Below, one piece after another: positions 9,456 through 17,973 of a DNA stretch of 64,000 bases. Location of the stretch: the NCBI GenBank assembly GCA_000433315.1, contig FR893383.1, positions 75,691 to 139,690 on the forward strand. Reading direction: 5' to 3'. Numbering within the stretch: the stretch's first letter is position 1; each line of letters starts with the position of its first letter. The DNA is from Firmicutes bacterium CAG:345 (GTDB lineage: Bacteria > Bacillota_I > Bacilli_A > RFN20 > CAG-288). The notes beneath the pieces were generated by a model. It ran no database searches. It was given only the letters and a program-made list of their open reading frames with translations, and had not been told where the DNA came from. The position numbers and the translations under genes are program-made.

Positions 9456-10097
9456 TTATACAATTTTAAAACAAATAAAATAGTTTTCTGATTTTTCACA
9501 ATTTAACTTATATTCAATATTAACTTTTAAAAAACTAGCCATAGTAAAATTTTCATCATCGATAATCCCCATGTCATGATTATCGACAAATATATTTGAA
9601 TTTTTTATTAAAGCAACAAAGCTTTCTTCATTTTCATTTTCAAAAGTCAAAGTCATATCATATTCTGCATTAAGAATATAGCAAATTTGATAAAAATAAA
9701 TTATTTGTATTTCATTTTCATCATCTTCATAACTTCCTCGATATATATTAAAAATAAACTTACCTTTAATATAATAAGAAACAAGAGGATAATATTCTCC
9801 TAAGCAATATTCACTCATATATTCTTGAGCACGACCATAAAAATATTCGCGTTCGACATTATAAAGTTGATCTTTAGCATTCTCAGCAACAAAATACGTT
9901 CCTACTCCTGTCCCAGTCATAGCAAAAAGCAAAATAAAAACAGAAGCAGTTATAAACTTAAACTTATTAAAAGAAATCACATTTCTATCTTTAAAAGTAA
10001 AATTCATCTGTGATTTAATATCATCTAATTCTGAAGACATATCATATTTTGCTCTTATGTCTTCTTTAAGCAACTTTAGAACATTCCTTTTTCTCAC
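9456..10097 (-). CDS. single-pass membrane protein, putative anti-sigma factor
   Basis: Not recognised by family. It has 213 residues: a charged cytoplasmic N-terminus, one membrane segment at about 47-70, then an outside domain rich in acidic and aromatic residues. The first 32 nt overlap the end of the ECF sigma gene, with a GTG start, suggesting translational coupling. That layout is typical of a membrane-anchored anti-sigma factor, and this role is inferred from position and topology only. The subtilase lies 62 nt downstream and could act on the external domain. Confidence 0.6.
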   Translation of the reverse strand: MRKRNVLKLLKEDIRAKYDMSSELDDIKSQMNFTFKDRNVISFNKFKFITASVFILLFAMTGTGVGTYFVAENAKDQLYNVEREYFYGRAQEYMSEYCLGEYYPLVSYYIKGKFIFNIYRGSYEDDENEIQIIYFYQICYILNAEYDMTLTFENENEESFVALIKNSNIFVDNHDMGIIDDENFTMASFLKVNIEYKLNCEKSENYFICFKIV

Positions 10098-10614
10098 TTT
10101 CAGTATTCTCCTTAATTACATAATAATCCTTTATTTTTAAAATTGCAATTTTATATTCCCTTTTTATAGTACTTAATGATTTAGATAATATTTTTGCAAT
10201 TTCTTTAAAATGATATCCAGCGTAATGTTTTAATAAAACTATTTGGTATTGATCATCTGTCAATATCGATTCTAGTTCATCATTTATTAATAATTGTTCT
10301 TTTTTAGAATTAGTAACAACATTTTGATTTTCACAATAGCTATACTCAGCTGAATATCTTCTTTTCTTTTTTCTTTGAAAATCTATAGCCATATTTTTAG
10401 CAACTATAAAAAGCCATACTTCAAACCGGCCTTTTTTAGAATCATATTTTTGAATTTTAGTAGGTAAACTTAAAAACAAATCAGCAGTAATTTCTTTAGC
10501 ATCTTCGATATTTTTGACATACGTATTTATATAATTACAAATAATAGGCGCAAATTCGTTATAAAAATCTGTGAAAGCTTCTTCATCTGCAACAATATAC
10601 TCGTATTTTTTCAC
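10066..10614 (-). CDS. ECF-type RNA polymerase sigma factor
   Basis: Directs RNA polymerase to a small stress or surface regulon. It has 182 residues. Region 2 reads KNIEDAKEITADLFLSL and GRFEVWLFIVAKNMAIDFQR; region 4 reads LTDDQYQIVLLKHYAGYHFK plus the helix-turn-helix EIAKILSKSLSTIKREYKIA. The start is GTG 10614. It is the first gene of a three-gene run with the membrane protein and subtilase. The target promoters cannot be assigned from this window. Confidence 0.9.
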   Translation of the reverse strand: MKKYEYIVADEEAFTDFYNEFAPIICNYINTYVKNIEDAKEITADLFLSLPTKIQKYDSKKGRFEVWLFIVAKNMAIDFQRKKKRRYSAEYSYCENQNVVTNSKKEQLLINDELESILTDDQYQIVLLKHYAGYHFKEIAKILSKSLSTIKREYKIAILKIKDYYVIKENTESEKKECSKVA

Positions 10615-10734
10615 TTCATTTTACCTATCTAGTGTAAACTTTTATCTTTCGGATTAAGTCTAGCACTTGTTTTTGCTTTTAATCAATATTTTTACTAAAA
10701 CCTAATTTAAATCTATTAGTAAAAAAATAAAAAA

Positions 10735-10755
10735 GAGGATATCTTGGATACCCCC
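10735..10755 (-). terminator. terminator of tRNA-Lys
   Basis: On the minus strand GGGGGTATC and GATATCCTC form a 9-bp stem with two G-U pairs and a CAA loop, followed by a T-tract. Confidence 0.75.
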
Positions 10756-10768
10756 ATAAAATACGTCA

Positions 10769-10844
<76 letters not shown>

Positions 10845-10859
10845 AAATCGTACTTCAAT

Positions 10860-10888
10860 AATTTACCACGGCATTAATCAAATTTCAA
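10860..10888 (-). promoter_or_regulatory. promoter of tRNA-Lys
   Basis: On the minus strand TTGAAA (10883-10888) and TAAATT (10860-10865) are 17 nt apart, about 15 nt before the tRNA. Confidence 0.5.
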
Positions 10889-10932
10889 TAATATTTTTAA
10901 AAAAGGCAAGAATATATGAATAATTAAAGCTT

Positions 10933-12534
10933 TTAAATAGTTTTTAAATCTCCCCAAAGGAAATCTGCCAAGCCATCAATATCTATAAATGGATTTCTAT
11001 TATGTTGATATTTTTCAAAAATAACTTGATTTCGATTTATTTCTTTTTCACTAACTGGATCTAAAGAATTCCAAGTTAAAAGTAAGTTAATACTATATGT
11101 TGTTAAACCTGGATAAGAATTATTTGTAAAATGAATTTTTCCATCTCCACTAGTTTTATTCAAATCTGAATAGCGAGTGACAAAATAGAAATATGATCTA
11201 GCAAAATCACCTTTATATTCATCGATTGGCTCAAATACAGTACCAGTATATCCATATTTTTCTACACCATTTCCCAATTTAGAGCCATTATTAGATGTAT
11301 ATTTTGCGTTAGCCACTTCGCCATAAGCATAATTGCTTCTTCTTCCGTTTACATATCCATCAGTTGGATAAAGATGAAATAAATCAGAATAAGCTGGCTT
11401 TGCTTCTTGAAACCAACTTTTTGGAACCGAATGTTCCCTATTATAACAGTCGCCTTCTTTTCCATAATTTCCGCAAACTTTAGATGTATTCCAATTATAA
11501 TTAGAATACATATCCCAAATTGTTCTATCATCTTTAGTGTCAGTTTCTTTAAATGCACTTTTTAATCCATCATATGAAATGCTATTAAAATTACTAGAAA
11601 TCAATTTAGAAAGAGAAGCCTTAACATTAGAAGGAGTAGTATTAAAATTGATTGAACTATAATAATTTCCAGCTTTATTTGAAATATTTAATCCTCCACT
11701 TATACCAGAAGAACTAGAGCTAGAAGAACTTATAGAAGATGAAATATTTGATGTTGAAGAAGAACTACTACTTGAACTAGAAGAGGAGGAAGAAGATGAT
11801 GATGGCTTAGATTCACTTTCACCAATAAAAGTAATTTCTACGCCGGAAATTCGACGATGGCCAGAACTTCCACCAACTTCAAAAGTGACTTCATTATCAT
11901 TTCCATTCCATTTACCGTCATAAGAAATATCATTGTTTTTATCACCACTTCCAAAATTTAAAGAAATTTTGGAAAAGTATAAATTTTTCTTAGCTTTAAA
12001 AGTAAATTTTCCTCTAGGGTAAACACGAATTGAAGATCCATTATTATAGAATTTAGATGGATTATTTGCTGAAGAATTATCAAATTCAATTTTAAAATTA
12101 TCTTGATCAATTACAGATAATTCTTCAGAATCAATAAGTCCAATACTAGAAAAATCAACTACATCAATAAATGTTTTTACACTAGAAATTGAAGAACTAA
12201 TGCTAGATGAAGTCGAAGAAGATGAAGAACTGCTAGAAGATGTTATATTAGATGAAGTTGAATTGCTACTGCTACTTATCATTGAAGAAGAAATTGAACT
12301 GCTACTAACCGATGAACATATATTCGAACTAGAAGAGGAAATAGAACTACTGGAAGATATTAAACTAAAACTACTGCTAGTTAATGATGAAATAACACTG
12401 CTAGTTGAATTATTAGTCGATGAATTAGAAGAATTAAAACTATTAGAACTGGAAGAGGATAAATTAGAATTGACACAACTAGTTAATACAATGATCAATG
12501 GAAGAAAAATAATTCGACCTATTTTTTTATTCAT
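10933..12534 (-). CDS. secreted endonuclease I-family nuclease lipoprotein with poly-Ser linkers
   Basis: A 533-residue lipoprotein. MNKKIGRIIFLP opens a signal peptide ending in LTSC (Cys20), the lipid-anchored residue. An almost pure Ser/Asn/Thr linker of about 100 residues follows, then a beta-rich domain (about 140-250), a second poly-Ser stretch, and a C-terminal endonuclease I domain from about residue 295. The nuclease domain shows YNREHSVPKSWF, SDLFHLYPTDGYVN and RSNYAYGEV, the metal/His centre of the EndA/NucM family. It probably degrades external DNA or RNA for nucleotide supply. I chose ATG 12534 because AGGAGG lies 6 nt before it; a GTG- or ATT-type start further up is poorer. Confidence 0.9.
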   Translation of the reverse strand: MNKKIGRIIFLPLIIVLTSCVNSNLSSSSSNSFNSSNSSTNNSTSSVISSLTSSSFSLISSSSSISSSSSNICSSVSSSSISSSMISSSSNSTSSNITSSSSSSSSSTSSSISSSISSVKTFIDVVDFSSIGLIDSEELSVIDQDNFKIEFDNSSANNPSKFYNNGSSIRVYPRGKFTFKAKKNLYFSKISLNFGSGDKNNDISYDGKWNGNDNEVTFEVGGSSGHRRISGVEITFIGESESKPSSSSSSSSSSSSSSSSTSNISSSISSSSSSSSGISGGLNISNKAGNYYSSINFNTTPSNVKASLSKLISSNFNSISYDGLKSAFKETDTKDDRTIWDMYSNYNWNTSKVCGNYGKEGDCYNREHSVPKSWFQEAKPAYSDLFHLYPTDGYVNGRRSNYAYGEVANAKYTSNNGSKLGNGVEKYGYTGTVFEPIDEYKGDFARSYFYFVTRYSDLNKTSGDGKIHFTNNSYPGLTTYSINLLLTWNSLDPVSEKEINRNQVIFEKYQHNRNPFIDIDGLADFLWGDLKTI

Positions 12535-12555
12535 ACAAATCCTCCTAATTATCAT

Positions 12556-12983
12556 TTAAATAAAAAACATCTTTTTCATTATACATATATATATAAATAA
12601 ATTCCAGGTCTTATTATTTTTAAATTAGACAGTTAAAAATTAGCAATTAAAAAAGAAACACTTTAATTGTTATAAAAAAGAATGTTTCTAACATAAGAAT
12701 AAGTAATTGAGCTGTTTAAACATTAATTATAAATTTGAAAATAGCCTTGGAAAAAAAGTAATTCAATTTTTTATTTAATTTTCCACCTGATAAAGGTATA
12801 ATAATATTGTATCTAACTATAGATATATTGGCTTGGTAGTGTACTTTTGTACAATATTTATATAGCATTCTCATTATTTATTAGCATTTTTGATAGTGCT
12901 AATGTTTTTGTTAAAATAGAATAATTGCAAGACTATATTATTTATTAAAAGCCAATGCAATTTTTTGCTAGAAAGGATAAACA
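12556..12983 (+). promoter_or_regulatory. rny promoter and long 5' leader with hairpins
   Basis: No gene is seen here. A TATAAT at 12797-12802 (weak -35) would start transcription near 12809, leaving a leader of about 175 nt. Hairpins in it: TATCTA/TAGATA (12810-12825), TGTAC-TTTT-GTACA (12840-12853) and ATTAGCA/TGCTAAT (12880-12903) followed by GTTTTTG. The last could act as a weak attenuator. The 12556-12790 part shows nothing I can name. Confidence 0.5.
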
Positions 12984-14546
12984 ATGGAGTTAGGAACTGC
13001 AATTGCATTGATTATTGTTGCTCTATTTCTTGGTGCTGTCATAGGAGTAGCTGTACTTTTTTTCGTACCATTTTTCAAAAATAAAAAAGCTCAAAACAAT
13101 GCTGATAAAATTATTCGAGATGCCGAAATTAAAGCTGAACATATTCAAAAGAACGCAAAGATCGATGCAAAATCAACAATCAACGATATGAAGATTGCTG
13201 CTGAAAATGAAATTCGTGAAAGAAAAGCAATTGTCGCTGATTCTGAAAAAAAATTAAATACTCGTGAAGCATCTATCGATCGTCGCGATCAAGCTTTGCA
13301 TCAAAAAGAAAATTCTCTTGATCAAAAGAAAGAAGAATATGAAAACAAAATTGAAGGATTAAAAAAGAAAGAAGAAGATTTACAAGTTAAAATCGATCAA
13401 ATTCTTCAAGAACTTCAAAATGTATCCAATATGTCTGTTTCTGAAGCTAGAGACGAAATCATGAAAAGAGTCGAAGAAAAAATGACAAAAGAAATCGCTC
13501 TTTATATGAAAAACAAAGAAGAACAAGCAGAAGAAGAAGCTGAAACAAAAGCAAGAGATATATTAGCATTAGCTATGTCAAAATATTCTCAAGAAGTTAC
13601 TTGTGAAAGAACAGTTTCTGTTGTTTCTTTACCATCAGATGAAATGAAAGGTAGAATAATCGGACGTGAAGGTCGTAATATTAAATCCCTCGAATCACTC
13701 CTCGGCGTTGATATTATAATCGATGATACTCCTGAAGTATTAACCATTTCATGTTTTGATCCAATAAGACGTGAAACTGCTAGAATGACCCTTGATGCTT
13801 TAATTAAAGATGGAAGAATTCAACCAGGAAGAATTGAAGAACTCTATGCTAAATGTAAAGCTGAAATGGATAGTATCATTAAAAAAGCTGGTGAAGATGC
13901 TGTAAATAGATTAGGATTGCCTAGAATTCATCGTGAATTAATCCAATATATTGGGCGCTTAAAATTCCGTACTTCCTATGGTCAAAATGTTCTAGAACAT
14001 TCTATACAAGTCGCTTATTTATGCGGAATTATGGCTGCAGAATTAGGTCTTGATCAAAACATGGCAAAACGTGCTGGATTGCTTCATGATATAGGTAAAG
14101 CAGCTGATTTCGAGTTAGAAGGTTCACATGTTGAAGTTGGTGCTAGATTAGCCAAAAAATATGGTGAGCCAGATGTTGTTATCAATGCCATTGAATCTCA
14201 TCATGGCGACAAACCTGCTAAATATGTAATTTCTACACTAGTTGTAGCAGCTGATACCTTATCAGCCGCAAGACCAGGTGCTAGAAGCGAAACCCTCGAA
14301 AATTATATTAAGAGAATTGAAGATCTTGAAACAATATGTAAAGGTTTCGATGGCGTTTCAAACTGCTTCGCTATGCAAAGTGGACGTGAAGTAAGAGTAG
14401 CTGTCATACCTGAAAAAATTGATGACGCCGCTTCTTACAAATTAGCTCGCGATATAAGAGATAAGATTCAAAATGAAATGACATATCCTGGTCAAGTTAA
14501 AGTATCTGTTATTCGCGAACTTAGAGCTGTAGAAATAGCTAAATGA
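12984..14546 (+). CDS. rny: ribonuclease Y
   Basis: Membrane-anchored endoribonuclease that starts mRNA decay in many Gram-positive bacteria. It has 520 residues: one N-terminal membrane helix (about 5-30), a long charged coiled coil (35-190), a KH RNA-binding domain with MKGRIIGREGRNIKSLE, and an HD metal-phosphohydrolase domain with GLLHDIGKAADFE and ESHHGDKPAK. Length and domain order match the family. It overlaps ymdB by 4 nt (ATGA), as the two pair in Bacillus. Its unusually long leader may be regulatory. Confidence 0.97.
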   Translation: MELGTAIALIIVALFLGAVIGVAVLFFVPFFKNKKAQNNADKIIRDAEIKAEHIQKNAKIDAKSTINDMKIAAENEIRERKAIVADSEKKLNTREASIDRRDQALHQKENSLDQKKEEYENKIEGLKKKEEDLQVKIDQILQELQNVSNMSVSEARDEIMKRVEEKMTKEIALYMKNKEEQAEEEAETKARDILALAMSKYSQEVTCERTVSVVSLPSDEMKGRIIGREGRNIKSLESLLGVDIIIDDTPEVLTISCFDPIRRETARMTLDALIKDGRIQPGRIEELYAKCKAEMDSIIKKAGEDAVNRLGLPRIHRELIQYIGRLKFRTSYGQNVLEHSIQVAYLCGIMAAELGLDQNMAKRAGLLHDIGKAADFELEGSHVEVGARLAKKYGEPDVVINAIESHHGDKPAKYVISTLVVAADTLSAARPGARSETLENYIKRIEDLETICKGFDGVSNCFAMQSGREVRVAVIPEKIDDAASYKLARDIRDKIQNEMTYPGQVKVSVIRELRAVEIAK

Positions 14547-15322
14547 TATCCTTGCTTTTTCTAGGAGATATATGCTCCGTTTTAGGAAGAAAGATAGTTG
14601 AGAATAAACTTCCAGAATTAATTTCTAAATATAAGGCTGATTTTGTCATCGCCAATGGAGAAAATGCTACTCATGGTCGCGGTCTTTCCTTCAAGCACTA
14701 TACCGAATTATTAAATTCAGGAATTAATTGTATAACAATGGGAAACCATTACTATGGTGTTGAAGATATTCTTAAAAGAAATGAATTATATACCAATATG
14801 GTAAGACCTTTGAATCTTCCAGATAAAGTTCCAGGAATGGGTTCAAAAGTATTCTTTGTTAAAGGAATAGAGATACGAGTAACTAATCTTCTTGGTGTGA
14901 CTGGAATTTCTGGTTTAATGCAAAACAATCCATTTGAAGCAATTGATAAAATAATTGAAAAATCTCATTCCCAAATTCATTTTATTGATTTTCATGCTGA
15001 AGCTACTGGAGAAAAAGCAGCCTTAGCTCGCTATGTTGATGGAAGAGTAACATGTGTTGTAGGAACACATACCCACGTTCAAACAAATGATTCGCGAATA
15101 CTACCAAAAGGTACTGCGTTTTTGACCGATGTTGGTGCATGCTGTGCCTATGAAAGTATTCTTGGGATGGATGCAAAAAATGTTATTTATCGAAACTCAA
15201 CTGGTATGCCAGCAAGATTTGAAGTTCCAACAACTGGAAAAGCTCAGTTAAACGCTTGTCATATTGTCATCAATGATAATTTCAAAGCTGAGCTAATTGA
15301 AACAATATCTATAATTGAATAA
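14543..15322 (+). CDS. ymdB: YmdB-family metallophosphoesterase
   Basis: A 259-residue calcineurin-like enzyme; Bacillus YmdB hydrolyses 2',3'-cyclic nucleotides and affects RNase Y-linked gene expression. Metal-binding motifs seen are FLGDICSVLGR, IANGENATHGRG, TMGNHYYG, HFIDFHAEATGEK and VVGTHTHVQTND. It is cotranscribed with rny through a 4-nt overlap and followed by a strong terminator. Confidence 0.93.
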   Translation: MISLLFLGDICSVLGRKIVENKLPELISKYKADFVIANGENATHGRGLSFKHYTELLNSGINCITMGNHYYGVEDILKRNELYTNMVRPLNLPDKVPGMGSKVFFVKGIEIRVTNLLGVTGISGLMQNNPFEAIDKIIEKSHSQIHFIDFHAEATGEKAALARYVDGRVTCVVGTHTHVQTNDSRILPKGTAFLTDVGACCAYESILGMDAKNVIYRNSTGMPARFEVPTTGKAQLNACHIVINDNFKAELIETISIIE

Positions 15323-15324
15323 CC

Positions 15325-15372
15325 AAAAAGCTGTTGTTAAATTCTAATTTAATTAGGAAAACAACAGCTTTT
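15325..15372. terminator. bidirectional terminator between ymdB and the nicotinamidase-like gene
   Basis: AAAGCTGTTGTT (15327-15338) pairs with AACAACAGCTTT (15360-15371), flanked by A and T tracts. It also contains a nested AT hairpin. Confidence 0.85.
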
Positions 15373-15396
15373 ATTTTTCTTTAATATCAAATTAAA

Positions 15397-15921
15397 TTAG
15401 CAAACTATAATTTGACAACTCTTTAAAACTTTAAGCGCTGCTTCATGAGCATCTAAACTAGAGCCAGCGCAACAAGAAGAATCTACATAAAGAGGAATTT
15501 CTGGAAAATTTGCTTTCAATAATAACGCATTAGATATTACACAAATGTCTGTACAAACACCTATTAATTCAATCTTTTCTATTTCATATTTTTTTAAAAT
15601 ATCTTTTAAATATTCTATTAATTCGACACTTCCAAAAGTATTTTTTTCAAACACCTTTTTATTTTTTAAATTCTCTTCTATTTCAGGAACCAAACGCCAT
15701 CCATTAGTTTCTTTAATACAATGTTTAATTGGAAGTAATTTTCCTTCTTGAGTATCAAGATAATTTTCAAAATGAGTATCTTTAGTTACAAGAATTTCTC
15801 CTTGATAAATTTCGATTTTTTTCTTTACATTATTCACTATATCTTGACCATATTTCGAGCCAAGTGAACCTGTAATGAAATCTTTTTGCATATCAATTAC
15901 AATCAAATAACTTTTTTTCAT
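15397..15921 (-). CDS. cysteine hydrolase, probable nicotinamidase
   Basis: Isochorismatase-like fold of 174 residues. The triad is visible: Asp10 in VIDMQKDF, Lys93 in FEKNTFGS, and Cys127 in GVCTDICVISN. A TKDTH motif (Asp48, His50) and His67 resemble the metal site of nicotinamidases, so conversion of nicotinamide to nicotinate in NAD salvage is the best guess. Other amide hydrolases share the fold, so I leave the symbol empty. It stands alone and is convergent with ymdB. Confidence 0.8.
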   Translation of the reverse strand: MKKSYLIVIDMQKDFITGSLGSKYGQDIVNNVKKKIEIYQGEILVTKDTHFENYLDTQEGKLLPIKHCIKETNGWRLVPEIEENLKNKKVFEKNTFGSVELIEYLKDILKKYEIEKIELIGVCTDICVISNALLLKANFPEIPLYVDSSCCAGSSLDAHEAALKVLKSCQIIVC

Positions 15922-15987
15922 ATTAACCTCAATTAAATGTCAAAATAAAAGGCCAAAAACATCTTTTGGCCATATAAAACATGTTGT

Positions 15988-16725
15988 TTATTTTCTTCTT
16001 GAAGAAGCGACAATAGCAAGAATTCTAACGAAGATATAAAGAAAATCAGTATATAATTTAAATGCATTATATATTATAAGAGCATTTCCCATATCAATAT
16101 TAGCATCAATACTTCTAGAAATTGAACCAAAGTCAAATGCAACAATTAAAAGTACACAAACCATCATTGCTATGCTTGAAATCCAATATATAGTTTCATT
16201 AAAGAAAAAGAAATTGACTAAACTGATAAGTAAAGCACTAGTTGCTAAAGAAATTGAAATAATAGCAATCGTTCCAAGTTTATCTTTTAATAAGATACCA
16301 GCAACACCAAGAATAGCCATTACGCCACCAGTTATAAGCAAAGCATATAATGAATTTTCAGCTCCAGCATAATATAACGATGAAGAAAGTAAAATTCCAA
16401 AAGCTATTGCATAAATAACATAGCAAACTGCTGTTAAAATAGACTTGTTTTTCATTGCTCCTACTTGGAAAACAATCATTATAGGGAACAACACAATTGC
16501 TGAACCAATAATTGAGTAAAGATATACTGTTTCAAACATTTCAACTGTTGAAACCATATAAGACAATGCCCAAGGGAAAACAAATCCAATAATTCCAGAA
16601 AGTAAAACGCCTAATCCAAACCATAAAAATATTTGAGTCCAAATTGCAGTTTTAGATTTTCCTACAATACGAGAATTTGGCTTATTTGTATCTATCGTTT
16701 GATTATGTTTTTGATAAATCTCCAT
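15988..16725 (-). CDS. Bax inhibitor-1/YccA-family membrane protein
   Basis: A 245-residue polytopic protein with about seven hydrophobic segments from residue 30 on, and the family's C-terminal run ALIIYNAFKLYTDFLYIFVRILAI. Bacterial relatives are leak channels or partners of membrane proteases; the function here is unknown. It is single-gene, with GGAGG before the start. Confidence 0.85.
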   Translation of the reverse strand: MEIYQKHNQTIDTNKPNSRIVGKSKTAIWTQIFLWFGLGVLLSGIIGFVFPWALSYMVSTVEMFETVYLYSIIGSAIVLFPIMIVFQVGAMKNKSILTAVCYVIYAIAFGILLSSSLYYAGAENSLYALLITGGVMAILGVAGILLKDKLGTIAIISISLATSALLISLVNFFFFNETIYWISSIAMMVCVLLIVAFDFGSISRSIDANIDMGNALIIYNAFKLYTDFLYIFVRILAIVASSRRK

Positions 16726-16822
16726 GATAATACCTCCATTAAAATAAGTATAACATACTAAACGTTATTATTTATTATATTTTACTATTACTTTTTTATA
16801 AATATGTAAAAAAGAAATTATC

Positions 16823-16851
16823 TTGAACGATTATATTAAATGAATTATAAT
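16823..16851 (+). promoter_or_regulatory. promoter of tRNA-Gln
   Basis: TTGAAC (16823-16828), 17-nt spacer, TATAAT (16846-16851), 9 nt before the tRNA. Confidence 0.75.
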
Positions 16852-16860
16852 AAACAGGCT

Positions 16861-16935
16861 TGGGGTATAGACAAGCGGTAAGTCAGCAGACTCTGAATCT
16901 GTCATTCCTTGGTTCGAATCCAAGTACCCCAGCCA
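16861..16935 (+). tRNA. tRNA-Gln (CTG)
   Basis: Acceptor TGGGGTA/TACCCCA with encoded CCA, anticodon loop CTCTGAA (anticodon CTG), T-loop GGTTCGAATCC. The U1-A72 pair is typical of tRNA-Gln. Confidence 0.95.
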
Positions 16936-16939
16936 TTTT

Positions 16940-16961
16940 GTTCGATTTATCGAACTTTTTT
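16940..16961 (+). terminator. terminator of tRNA-Gln
   Basis: GTTCGA-TTTA-TCGAAC (16940-16955) followed by TTTTTT. Confidence 0.85.
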
Positions 16962-16975
16962 ATTTTAAATAATTT

Positions 16976-17971
16976 TTATTCTTCATCCATCAATGTTGTC
17001 TTTAATTCAATTTTAATTTCATTTTCAACATTTGGATAATGAAGGCGGCATTTATCAGCTAATTTTTTCAAATCAGAAAAAATTTTAACTATAGTAGAAC
17101 GAGAAATTGTAATATTATTTTTAGCGGCAATTTCAGATAATTCTGTATAAGAAGAATCTGCATGATCTAAACGTATTTCAAAAATCTTTAAATCTCTTTC
17201 ACTAAAATTTTGAAGACCATAGCATTTCTCAACAATCTTAATATCTTTAATATTATTGATGCCGTTTTTTAAAGCTTTTTCATAGTTAGCTGAATAACAA
17301 ATAGTGACTCGGTTATCGTTATTATTATAATCTCGTGTTAAACGGATATTTTCATAATTTAACATAGCGGTGATAGCATTTATATATGCTAAAAAATTAC
17401 CTATTTGTAAAGACTTTTTTAAATACAAAATATCATGATTTCTTCTAACAAAATGTTTAAATTGAATTTGTCTATCTCCTTCTAATTTGTCAAATTCAGA
17501 ATTGATAGTTTCAATCAATTTTTCATTTGGTATAGTTATACCTAAATAATAATTTCCATTTTCAGGATCATTGATAGTTCCTGTTTTCAAAAAGACGCCA
17601 CAAATAATAGAGTTTGGAATATATTTTTCAAAAAGTTTATCGTAGTTTTCTTCAGATAAATCTTTATAAAAAGGAAATTTTGGATAAATATCTTTTGGCA
17701 ATATAATTTGATGAATTATATTTTTTGTAATTTTATTCTTCTTTTCATGAATAATTTTAGCTTCATAACCAAATTCTTTTTGAAGTATCATCAACACTAA
17801 ATTCATGACACTTATTATTTCACTTTCTATTTCATATTCACCTTTAGAATTAATTTTTGAACAAATCATAATACCTAAAAGAACAGAAACTCTTTCTTTA
17901 GGTTTTCTTTTTTTATACGATAATTCATTTTTTACAATTTGAGTAAAAGAAGACTGTTCAGTATTTTCCAT
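16976..17971 (-). CDS. whiA: WhiA-family DNA-binding protein
   Basis: A 331-residue protein with the LAGLIDADG-like N-terminal fold and a C-terminal helix-turn-helix (LSEIAAKNNITISRSTIVKIFSDLKKLADK). The N-terminal FTQIVKNELSYKK is characteristic. In Gram-positives WhiA affects cell division and chromosome segregation. It is the last gene of the hprK-lgt-HAD-trxB-whiA operon, 2 nt after trxB. Confidence 0.92.
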   Translation of the reverse strand: MENTEQSSFTQIVKNELSYKKRKPKERVSVLLGIMICSKINSKGEYEIESEIISVMNLVLMILQKEFGYEAKIIHEKKNKITKNIIHQIILPKDIYPKFPFYKDLSEENYDKLFEKYIPNSIICGVFLKTGTINDPENGNYYLGITIPNEKLIETINSEFDKLEGDRQIQFKHFVRRNHDILYLKKSLQIGNFLAYINAITAMLNYENIRLTRDYNNNDNRVTICYSANYEKALKNGINNIKDIKIVEKCYGLQNFSERDLKIFEIRLDHADSSYTELSEIAAKNNITISRSTIVKIFSDLKKLADKCRLHYPNVENEIKIELKTTLMDEE

Positions 17972-17973
17972 AA

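Noticed and set aside
12200..12559. 119-codon plus-strand frame rich in Glu and Leu
   Set aside because: It is the antisense of the poly-Ser coding stretch of the nuclease gene; the Glu/Leu content is a mirror of Ser codons.
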